Assembly (NCBI GenBank): GCA_024684155.1
Contig: JAIKXK010000026.1
Location: 1 to 6,724 of the forward strand
Source of the DNA: Lachnospiraceae bacterium
Lineage (GTDB): Bacteria > Bacillota > Clostridia > Lachnospirales > Lachnospiraceae
Reading direction: 5' to 3'
DNA length: 6,724 nt
Shown here: positions 1 through 5,705 of the stretch, piece by piece
Position numbering within the stretch: the first letter of the stretch is position 1
Layout of the letters: each line of letters begins with the position of its first letter
Program-made: the position numbers and the translations under genes
The notes under the pieces: model-generated
What the model was told of the DNA's origin: nothing
What the model saw: only the letters and a program-made list of their open reading frames with translations
Databases searched by the model: none

Positions 1-2467
1 CCATCTCATCATTTTGTTCAAAGACAAAGGTCTGAATTGGGGTTCGCTCCAATGGCGCTTCGTCTAAAACCGACATATCCCGAATTCCCACCAGACTCAT
101 GTGAAGAGTTCGTGGAATTGGGGTTGCAGACAAAGAAAGCACATCTACATTTTTCTTCATCTGCTTAATCTTTTCCTTATGGGTAACGCCAAACCGCTGT
201 TCCTCATCAATGATTAAAAGGCCAAGATCTTTATAGGAGACATCCTTTGAAAGAACACGGTGGGTTCCAATGACAATATCCACTTCGCCCTTTTTTAATT
301 TGGCTACGGTCTCTTTGTTTTGGGCCGAGGTGCGAAATCTTGAAAGCATCTCAATATTTACAGGATAGGCCTTCATTCTTTGGCAGAAATTGTTGTAGTG
401 CTGCTGAGCCAAAATGGTGGTAGGGCAAAGATACACTACCTGCTTTCCTTCCTGAACAGCTTTGAAGGCGGCGCGAATGGCAATCTCTGTTTTTCCATAT
501 CCTACGTCGCCACAGATTAATCGGTCCATGATCTTTTTCGACATCATATCGCGTTTTACATCATTGATGGCTTCCATCTGACCTTCTGTTTCATCGTAAG
601 GGAAGGACTCTTCAAACTCCTGCTGCCATACCGTATCCTCGCCGTAAACGAAACCATTGTCCTGCTGACGAAGGGCGTAAAGTTCTACAAGCTCCTTTGC
701 CACTTCTCCAACGGCAGTTTTGACGCGGGACTTTGTATTCTTCCACTCGTTTCCACCAATGGTATTTAGCTTCGGCTTTTTGCCTCCTACGGTTCCATAC
801 TTTGAAATCACATCCAGCTGGGTTGCCGGAATATAGAGGTTGGAACCTTTGGCATAGGAAATCTTTAAGTAGTCCTTCATAATTTTGTCTACTTCGATTT
901 TTTCCATACCCTGGTAAATACCAAGTCCATAATTTTCGTGTACGATGTAGTCACCAATATTTAAATCACCAAAGCCCTTAATGGCTTCTCCTGCGGCATA
1001 GCGTTTTCTTCTCTTTTTCTTTTTCTGATTTCCGAAAAGATCACTTTCCGCAATAATGGCAAACTGGCACTCACTATATTCAAAGCCATGTTTTAGTGGC
1101 CCAACGGTACAAAGCACCATGCCCTTTGGCAGAGGCTCATCAAGATTCTCTGAATAAAAAGCATTGATTTCTTCATCCATTAACTCCCCGGCAAGACGCT
1201 TTGCACGGGTACGGGAAGCAGACATCAAAATAACAGCATAATGTTTTTTCTTATAAGCCTTTAACTCTTTTACCAAAAGGGCAAAGTTATTTTGATATGC
1301 CGTAATGGAGGTGGTATGCAAATAAAAATGTGTGGTTGGTTTAAAAGAACTTTTAGGTGCGTCAAGTGCACTAAAAAGTACGCCGGGATGAACTGAAATC
1401 AGCTTTAATATTTCCGAAAAAGAAATGAGCATATCCTTTTGTCCCGGCATGGCATAGCCTGCTTCCACACGACGGGCCATACTTTCTGAAAACTCGTTGT
1501 AAATTGCCTTTGCCTGCTCCTCCACATGAGCCGGCTCCTCCACAAAAACGAGGGTTTCTTCCGGAAGCTCCTGAATCAAACTAAAGGTATCCTTTATAAA
1601 GTAAGAAAGATGGCTTTCCATTTCCTGAATAAAAAGTTCCGTTCCTTCCTTTGCCTCCATCTCATCAATATGAGTTTTTAAATGGAAGCTTTCCTCCGTT
1701 TTCATCTCTTTGCGAAGGTCCTCGTAGATTTTTTTCCCTTCTTTTTTGATGCGCTTCATGCCGTCAGAAATTTCTTCTTTTGACACTACTAGTTCTGTAG
1801 CAGGATACACCACTGCCTCCTCCACAGACTCTAGTGACTTTTGGGAAATGGCATCAAAATAACGGAGAGAATCTATTTCATCTCCCCAAAATTCTACTCG
1901 AAGCGGATTGTCCTCCTGCATAGAATATACATCTAAAATTCCACCACGAAGGGCAAACTCTCCCGGACCTTCCACAAGACTTACATGCTCGTAACCTAAT
2001 CTTGTCAAAAGCTTTTCTAATTTTTTTAATTTGACTTCCGCCCCAACCTTTAAGGTCATAATGTTTTCCAAGAATCTGGTTTGAGATGGAAGGCGGTTCA
2101 TCAGGGCATCCATGGTGGTAAAAATCGTAAGCCGATCCGCTGTCACCATTTTTGCCAGGGCCAAAATTCGCTCCTTTTCCAGAGCGTTTCCACGTATGTC
2201 CGACTGGTAGAAAAGTAAATCCTTGGCAGGATAATACACCGCGTCCTCATCAAAGAACTGGTACTCTTCATAAAGTTCTTTGGCACGCTGATCCTCTTTT
2301 GTGATTACAAGTTTCCAAGGATGGTCCTCACCGATTCCAAAAACCAAATGGGAAATTCCGCCGTCGATGCATCCGGAAAGTCCATATATTTTCTTTTTTC
2401 TCTTTAATCCCTCTTTTAAACTTTCAATTTCAGAAAGTTCTTCTAAGGGCGCAAGAAATGTTTTCAT
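1..2467 (-). CDS. mfd: Transcription-repair coupling factor Mfd (N-terminal 822 residues; C-terminus outside window)
   Basis: Mfd is a DNA translocase that removes RNA polymerase stalled at DNA lesions and recruits UvrA for nucleotide excision repair. The visible frame is open without interruption from the ATG at 2465-2467 to the window edge. Seen in order: a UvrB-like N-terminal module with RGGILDVYS at residues 174-182; an RNA-polymerase interaction domain beginning near GDYIVHENYGLGIY (from residue 505); then helicase domain 1 with Walker A GDVGYGKT (653-660), the CPTTILAQQH segment, the DEEQ box (754-757) and SATPIPRT (780-787). The second helicase lobe and C-terminal regulatory domain, roughly 330-350 residues by family length, lie beyond position 1, so this is truncation by the window and not a pseudogene. 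The start was chosen because GAGG sits 5 bases upstream and MKTFLAPLEEL... leading to GLSG fits the family N-terminus. The frame continues open upstream through repeats (see 2498-2630). It follows pth by 160 bp on the same strand. Confidence 0.97.
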   Translation of the reverse strand, partial: MKTFLAPLEELSEIESLKEGLKRKKKIYGLSGCIDGGISHLVFGIGEDHPWKLVITKEDQRAKELYEEYQFFDEDAVYYPAKDLLFYQSDIRGNALEKERILALAKMVTADRLTIFTTMDALMNRLPSQTRFLENIMTLKVGAEVKLKKLEKLLTRLGYEHVSLVEGPGEFALRGGILDVYSMQEDNPLRVEFWGDEIDSLRYFDAISQKSLESVEEAVVYPATELVVSKEEISDGMKRIKKEGKKIYEDLRKEMKTEESFHLKTHIDEMEAKEGTELFIQEMESHLSYFIKDTFSLIQELPEETLVFVEEPAHVEEQAKAIYNEFSESMARRVEAGYAMPGQKDMLISFSEILKLISVHPGVLFSALDAPKSSFKPTTHFYLHTTSITAYQNNFALLVKELKAYKKKHYAVILMSASRTRAKRLAGELMDEEINAFYSENLDEPLPKGMVLCTVGPLKHGFEYSECQFAIIAESDLFGNQKKKKRRKRYAAGEAIKGFGDLNIGDYIVHENYGLGIYQGMEKIEVDKIMKDYLKISYAKGSNLYIPATQLDVISKYGTVGGKKPKLNTIGGNEWKNTKSRVKTAVGEVAKELVELYALRQQDNGFVYGEDTVWQQEFEESFPYDETEGQMEAINDVKRDMMSKKIMDRLICGDVGYGKTEIAIRAAFKAVQEGKQVVYLCPTTILAQQHYNNFCQRMKAYPVNIEMLSRFRTSAQNKETVAKLKKGEVDIVIGTHRVLSKDVSYKDLGLLIIDEEQRFGVTHKEKIKQMKKNVDVLSLSATPIPRTLHMSLVGIRDMSVLDEAPLERTPIQTFVFEQNDEM

Positions 2468-2472
2468 AGTAA

Positions 2473-2477
2473 CCTCA
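2473..2477 (-). promoter_or_regulatory. Ribosome binding site of mfd
   Basis: On the minus strand TGAGG precedes the ATG at 2467 with 5 bases between. This matters because two more in-frame ATGs exist upstream (2599 and 2536), each preceded by CTCCATGAG with no Shine-Dalgarno match. The ribosome site therefore favours 2467 as the true start. Confidence 0.7.
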
Positions 2478-2497
2478 CTAAACTTTTGTGGCGTAAA

Positions 2498-2630
2498 TTT
2501 TCTAATGCTATTTCCCGGGATGTAAGTAATTTTCATCTCATGGAGATTCTGGGATGTTAGTTTTCTAATTCTATTTCCTGGGATGTATTTAATTTTCATC
2601 TCATGGAGATTCTGGAATGTTAGTTTTCTA
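2498..2630. repeat. 63-bp tandem direct repeat between pth and mfd
   Basis: Copy A is 2498-2560 and copy B 2561-2623; by eye they match at 58 of 63 positions. The first bases of a third copy (ttttcta, 2624-2630) run into the pth stop codon, so the duplicated unit appears to start at the end of pth. Each copy contains a small hairpin, ATCTC-ATG-GAGAT (2535-2547 and 2598-2610). The unit is exactly 21 codons, and on the minus strand it reads in frame with mfd, giving repeated peptides such as MKIKYIPGNRI / MKITYIPGNSI and RKLTSQNLHE / RKFTPQKFSE. No ribosome site is seen for the ATGs inside it. It fills nearly all of the 160-bp gap. Confidence 0.9.
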
Positions 2631-3185
2631 GTTGAATTTGTTCATGGCCATGTCTGTATTTCCGGCAATCATTAAAGAAACTGCTTCTCCGATATTTGAT
2701 GAAGCCTCCTCAATTTTCTTTTGATCTGCTCTTTGTGGTTTTCCAAGAACGTGAGCAATCATATCATCTCCTGCTCCTGGAATTCCTACACCTACTCTAA
2801 CACGTGGGAATTTTTCTGTTCCCAAATGGGCAATGATACTTTTTAAACCATTGTGTCCTCCGGCAGATCCTTTGGTGCGAATCCGAAGGCGACCGTAATC
2901 AAGTGTCACATCATCTGATATCACTATAACGTTCTCTGGTGGAATCTTATAAAACTTTGCCAAAGGTCCCACACACTCGCCACTATTATTCATAAAGGTC
3001 TGAGGCTTCACCAAAAGCACCTTTTCTCCAGCAATCACCCCTGCACCAGTAATTCCATTTTTCTCTTTTTTTCTCATAGAGATTCCAAACTCTTTTGCCA
3101 CCATGTCAACGGCATCAAAGCCCACATTGTGTCTCGTATGATGATATTTCAACCCTGGATTTCCCAGGCCAACAATCATAAACAT
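2628..3185 (-). CDS. pth: Peptidyl-tRNA hydrolase
   Basis: Pth is the cytoplasmic enzyme that cleaves the ester bond of peptidyl-tRNAs dropped from the ribosome, recycling tRNA; it is normally essential. The 185-residue length is typical. The N-terminus MFMIVGLGNPG leads into TRHNVGF, which holds the catalytic histidine (His19, equivalent to E. coli His20); Asn9 matches E. coli Asn10. PQTFMNNSG supplies Asn66, VISDD supplies the acidic residue paired with the histidine (Asp91), and GSAGGHNGLKSI supplies Asn112. All expected active-site residues are present. The ATG at 3185 is preceded by AAGGA (3192-3196) with a 6-base gap; an ATG two codons later is a less likely start. Upstream lie a promoter (3258-3285) and a leader stem-loop. 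mfd follows on the same strand, so the two are probably co-transcribed. Confidence 0.98.
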   Translation of the reverse strand: MFMIVGLGNPGLKYHHTRHNVGFDAVDMVAKEFGISMRKKEKNGITGAGVIAGEKVLLVKPQTFMNNSGECVGPLAKFYKIPPENVIVISDDVTLDYGRLRIRTKGSAGGHNGLKSIIAHLGTEKFPRVRVGVGIPGAGDDMIAHVLGKPQRADQKKIEEASSNIGEAVSLMIAGNTDMAMNKFN

Positions 3186-3191
3186 AAATTA

Positions 3192-3196
3192 TCCTT
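3192..3196 (-). promoter_or_regulatory. Ribosome binding site of pth
   Basis: AAGGA on the minus strand, within GGAAAGGA, lies 6 bases before the ATG at 3185 and supports that start over the in-frame ATG at codon 3. Confidence 0.75.
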
Positions 3197-3206
3197 TCCA
3201 AACACG

Positions 3207-3253
3207 ACAAAGCGCCCACCTTTTAGAAAAAGGTGGGTGTATTTATTCTTTGT
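3207..3253 (-). promoter_or_regulatory. Leader stem-loop before pth
   Basis: The core stem is CCCACCTTTT (3215-3224) paired with AAAAGGTGGG (3228-3237) around a 3-base loop, extendable by a C-G pair and G-U pairs to 3212-3240. An outer pair, acaaag (3207-3212) with ctttgt (3248-3253), can close a larger structure across an unpaired side. The predicted start of transcription from the promoter at 3258-3285 is about 3251, so the stem would lie at the very 5' end of the pth mRNA. It does not cover the ribosome site. On the minus strand it is followed by CGCTTTGTCGTG, a poor U-tract, so a simple terminator for the upstream hydrogenase-like gene is less likely, though possible. A role as mRNA 5' stabiliser or attenuator is inference. 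Confidence 0.5.
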
Positions 3254-3257
3254 AGTT

Positions 3258-3285
3258 ATTATATAAAATTTTTTCCAATCTTCAA
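3258..3285 (-). promoter_or_regulatory. Sigma-A-type promoter for pth(-mfd)
   Basis: On the minus strand TTGAAG (3280-3285, 4 of 6 to TTGACA) and a perfect TATAAT (3258-3263) are separated by 16 bases. Predicted transcription start is about 3251, roughly 65 bases before the pth ATG. It lets pth-mfd be expressed independently of the hydrogenase-like gene upstream. Confidence 0.65.
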
Positions 3286-3310
3286 GGGAATCCTAGTCTG
3301 CGGTTATTTA

Positions 3311-3342
3311 TATATAAGAAGTTATCTTTCTATATATTTTTT
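3311..3342. terminator. Possible AT-rich terminator hairpin after the hydrogenase-chemoreceptor gene
   Basis: TATATAAGAAG (3311-3321) can pair with CTTTCTATATA (3326-3336) around TTAT, with one mismatch and one G-U pair. A T-run (3337-3342) follows on the plus strand, so on the minus strand an A-run precedes the hairpin and no U-run follows it. It starts 7 bases past the stop codon of the minus-strand gene. The stem is almost all A-T and so weak; the call is tentative. The rest of 3286-3348 shows nothing else. Confidence 0.25.
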
Positions 3343-3348
3343 AGTAGT

Positions 3349-5280
3349 TTAGTCCTCGAGAATTTGCTTTAGAGAATTCTCAACATTTTCTGTAATATCC
3401 CACATCTCACTGATGGATTCTGTGGTCTTATCTGAAGATGCTGACAGACTCTTTGCCATCTCATTTACACGATTCACAATCTCTTCTAATTTTCCAGACT
3501 CTTCTAGCAACTCATCTACGGTCGCTTTGATATCATTATTATTCTGGTTACTATCATCTGCTGTAGATTTTGAATTTTCTGCCAATGTCTTTATCTCATC
3601 CGCAACTACCGCAAAACCTTTTCCTGCCTCCCCTGCACGAGCCGCTTCAATGGATGCATTCAATGCCAAAAGGTTGGTCTTTGATGAAATTGCAATTACG
3701 TCAGAGTTATTATCACTTAATTTTTCCAGATCTTCTTCAATGACAGAAAGCACCTTCTTCATCTCTGCTGCAAACTCCTCTACCTCTGTCATGGCAGATG
3801 TAATCTGACTTGTCTGATTTGCATTATCCTCACTGGTAGTTTCAATATTTTTAATGGAATCCATCAAAGAATGGAAGTTTTCGCTGATGCCTTCACCTAG
3901 AGACGCTTTCTTTTCACGCATCTCTTCCTGCGCTGCCTGAACCTGTTCTGTTAATTCTACCGCACGATCTTTTTCTTCATAAGCACGATCTTTAATGTAG
4001 TGAACGCAGTTATGGATGTGGTTGTAACCATTGTGAATTGCCACAGCCATATCATAGCAGGAATCATATCCACAGCATCCACAGTCGATGGTACGTTTTT
4101 CTTCGGTATCTTTTTTCATCTGATCATAAATGTTTTCAAGCTGAGCCGAAGTTGGAATCAAATATTCACATTCCGCACTTCGATCTGTATACTTGCGAAC
4201 AAAATCATTTAAATCTAAAAATTCAAACTGCTTGTTTAAGGCAGCAATTCTTTTTTCTGGAGGGATGTTTCTGCCCCATGCGGATTTCTTTGACTCGTTT
4301 TTCGAATCTGCCTTTATCTTTTGGATGGACGCAAAAACGCTTTCATCTAAAGTTGCACGTGACTCGGTTCCTGGGCCGTAAAGACATCCATTGGTACAGC
4401 TAAGGGCATCCACAAAAAGATATGGTGTCTTTCCATTTTTAATTAAATCCTTGTTACGCTGAAGGTACTCATACATATGATGCTCACCTTCCATCTGACG
4501 AACCAAAGCATCCTCGCCCAAAAGCCAATATACATTTTCTTTCAAACCGCCTGGCATTGGATAAATGGAACCAAGGCCATATTCAATCTCATCGGTATAA
4601 GGTTTGTAACCACTTACCGGATGCTCCTTTAAGTAAGCTACTAAATGAGAAAAGGTAAGATTGTAAGAAATATATCCATGGTTATTTGGATCGTCGATTT
4701 CATTTTTCTTTGCCACGCATGGGCTAACAAATGCCAGCTTGTCCGCAAGCTTCATGTACTTTTTCACATAAATCGCTGCGCACATCATAGGCGATTGCAC
4801 CGGCATAAGCTTTGGCAAAAGCTCTGGTGTATAACGCTCAATATATCCAACCACCGCAGGACAAGGCTGAGAGATTCCACCATAGAATTTTCGCTCGGTA
4901 ATGTATTTGATGTAGCCCCAGGTGGTAATATCTGCACCAAAGGATACGCTGATAAAACGATTAACTCCCAGCTTCTTTAACATGCCCAAATACTTCTCGT
5001 AATCATTGGGATAGTTTGCCAAAAATGCAGGCGCAACCAAAACAGAAATCTTTTCTCCCTTCTGTAAATCCGCAAAGAATCTTTCCACATCGTCTTCAAA
5101 CTCTCTGGCGTCATGCTCACAAACATCAATACATGCGCCACAGGCAATGCACTTTACGGGATCAACATCGATGATATTTCCCCTGTCTTTTTCAACGGCA
5201 ATATTTGCTCCCATACAGCTGCAGGCACGAATACAACGGTTGCAGCCAATACAATTATCGTTGGTCTTTACTAAACTCAT
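3349..5280 (-). CDS. [FeFe]-hydrogenase-like sensor fused to a methyl-accepting chemotaxis signalling domain
   Basis: A 643-residue cytoplasmic protein with no signal peptide, membrane segment or HAMP domain. Domain order: two [4Fe-4S] ferredoxin motifs (Cys10/13/16/20 and Cys44/47/50/54); an [FeFe]-hydrogenase large-subunit domain (about 75-320) with reduced H-cluster motifs SQPCPAVVGY (Cys140), VSPCVAKKNE (Cys188) and LSCTNGCLYGPG (Cys295, Cys299), matching the four cysteines that hold the H-cluster cubane; a further Fe-S module, CGCCGYDSC with a later cysteine (Cys400/403/408/425); a coiled-coil linker (about 430-520); and a chemoreceptor hairpin tip, NLLALNASIEAARAGEAGKG (536-555), then FAVVADEIKTLAENS. 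The proton-relay cysteine before Cys140 is Pro139. Known relatives are the sensory group C/D [FeFe]-hydrogenases of Clostridia. Inference: it detects H2 or redox state and controls CheA/CheW. GGGGGAG lies just before the ATG. No maturation genes (hydE, hydF, hydG) are in the window. A catalytic uptake or evolving role is unlikely. Confidence 0.92.
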   Translation of the reverse strand: MSLVKTNDNCIGCNRCIRACSCMGANIAVEKDRGNIIDVDPVKCIACGACIDVCEHDAREFEDDVERFFADLQKGEKISVLVAPAFLANYPNDYEKYLGMLKKLGVNRFISVSFGADITTWGYIKYITERKFYGGISQPCPAVVGYIERYTPELLPKLMPVQSPMMCAAIYVKKYMKLADKLAFVSPCVAKKNEIDDPNNHGYISYNLTFSHLVAYLKEHPVSGYKPYTDEIEYGLGSIYPMPGGLKENVYWLLGEDALVRQMEGEHHMYEYLQRNKDLIKNGKTPYLFVDALSCTNGCLYGPGTESRATLDESVFASIQKIKADSKNESKKSAWGRNIPPEKRIAALNKQFEFLDLNDFVRKYTDRSAECEYLIPTSAQLENIYDQMKKDTEEKRTIDCGCCGYDSCYDMAVAIHNGYNHIHNCVHYIKDRAYEEKDRAVELTEQVQAAQEEMREKKASLGEGISENFHSLMDSIKNIETTSEDNANQTSQITSAMTEVEEFAAEMKKVLSVIEEDLEKLSDNNSDVIAISSKTNLLALNASIEAARAGEAGKGFAVVADEIKTLAENSKSTADDSNQNNNDIKATVDELLEESGKLEEIVNRVNEMAKSLSASSDKTTESISEMWDITENVENSLKQILED

Positions 5281-5283
5281 ATA

Positions 5284-5290
5284 CTCCCCC
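5284..5290 (-). promoter_or_regulatory. Ribosome binding site of the hydrogenase-chemoreceptor gene
   Basis: A purine-rich AGGGGGAG stretch on the minus strand ends a few bases before the ATG at 5280. The spacing from the GAG is short (3 bases), but pairing through GGGGG gives a normal distance. No other in-frame start competes. Confidence 0.6.
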
Positions 5291-5345
5291 TATAGTTTTA
5301 AATATACTTTTCACCCAATTCTTCTTATACGAAGTTCTCGGGATT

Positions 5346-5440
5346 CTTACATACTTTTTATACTTCATTTAATCGTCGTAGAGACTTACATACTTTTTTA
5401 TATTCCATTTAATCGTCGTAGAGACTTACATACTAGTTTA
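5346..5440. repeat. About 40-bp tandem repeats in the leader of the hydrogenase-chemoreceptor gene
   Basis: The string cttacatact occurs at 5346, 5385 and 5425. A 29-base block (5366-5394) recurs exactly at 5406-5434, offset 40 bases; its core is aatcgtcgtagagac. Copy 1 is 5346-5384, copy 2 is 5385-5424, and copy 3 begins at 5425 then diverges. A further degenerate echo, ttagatacttttt followed by cttcattta, lies at about 5468-5488, roughly in phase, and a weaker one may lie at 5304-5345. The copies sit between the predicted promoter (5444-5449) and the start codon, so they would be in the 5' untranslated RNA. They may be binding sites for a regulator or RNA elements; no function is established. 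Confidence 0.85.
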
Positions 5441-5443
5441 ATA

Positions 5444-5452
5444 ATTATATCA
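5444..5452 (-). promoter_or_regulatory. Extended -10 promoter for the hydrogenase-chemoreceptor gene
   Basis: On the minus strand TGATATAAT gives a perfect TATAAT (5444-5449) with the TGn extension. No good -35 hexamer is seen 16-18 bases upstream, which fits an extended -10 promoter. Predicted start is about 5437, leaving a leader of about 155 bases that contains the tandem repeats. Confidence 0.5.
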
Positions 5453-5484
5453 CATAGCTTTTGATATTAGATACTTTTTCTTCA

Positions 5485-5563
5485 TTTATAAACAGTAAGT
5501 ATTTGATGGTTTAGATCTTAATATCCGGTTCTTTTTTTATAAATAATCAGTAGTTGATGGTTT
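5485..5563. repeat. Imperfect 28-bp direct repeat in the divergent intergenic region
   Basis: Positions 5485-5512 and 5536-5563 both begin tttataaa and end ttgatggttt, matching by eye at 24 of 28 positions, with starts 51 bases apart. They lie between the two divergent promoters. Paired operator sites are one reading; AT-rich repeat decay is another. Confidence 0.55.
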
Positions 5564-5620
5564 CCTGGAATATAGTTTAAAGTTTAATTTTTGTACACAT
5601 TAAGTCAAATAAAATTCATT

Positions 5621-5648
5621 TTTCCACTTTCACAATAAATTTTATAAT
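5621..5648 (+). promoter_or_regulatory. Sigma-A-type promoter for the permease
   Basis: TTTCCA (5621-5626, 4 of 6 to TTGACA) and a perfect TATAAT (5643-5648) are 16 bases apart. The predicted start is about 5655, some 50 bases before the permease ATG. Confidence 0.55.
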
Positions 5649-5690
5649 GAAATGGCTTGTATTTTTTACTAGAAATAATAATAAGGAAAG

Positions 5691-5695
5691 GGAGG
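5691..5695 (+). promoter_or_regulatory. Ribosome binding site of the permease
   Basis: GGAGG, within AAGGAAAGGGAGG, precedes the ATG at 5706 with a gap of 10 bases, slightly long. No nearer in-frame start exists, and the protein N-terminus fits the family, so 5706 is accepted. Confidence 0.7.
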
Positions 5696-5705
5696 ATTCA
5701 TTTAC

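Noticed and set aside
1..2467. mfd as a truncated pseudogene
   Set aside because: The frame is open to the window edge, so the missing C-terminal part is simply outside the window.
2301..2525. Plus-strand frame of 74 codons across the mfd 5' end and the repeats
   Set aside because: Antisense to a clear mfd coding region, with no family resemblance.
2468..2599. mfd start at the upstream in-frame ATGs (2599 or 2536)
   Set aside because: No Shine-Dalgarno sequence precedes either, whereas 2467 has GAGG at good spacing and fits the family N-terminus; kept only as a finding to test.
3413..4980. Several plus-strand open frames (3413-3808, 4000-4212, 4038-4403, 4193-4381, 4645-4980)
   Set aside because: They lie antisense to the hydrogenase-chemoreceptor gene, whose motifs are unmistakable; the antisense translations have no recognisable domain.
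3349..5280. Catalytic fermentative [FeFe]-hydrogenase
   Set aside because: The relay cysteine and the pocket methionines are replaced and the C-terminus is a chemoreceptor signalling domain, which points to sensing.
5346..5440. CRISPR array
   Set aside because: The copies are directly abutting, with no unique spacers, only two full units and no cas genes.
5147..5464. Plus-strand frame of 105 codons spanning the ferredoxin region and the tandem repeats
   Set aside because: Its end is low-complexity translation of the repeats and its beginning is antisense to the Cys-rich ferredoxin motifs.
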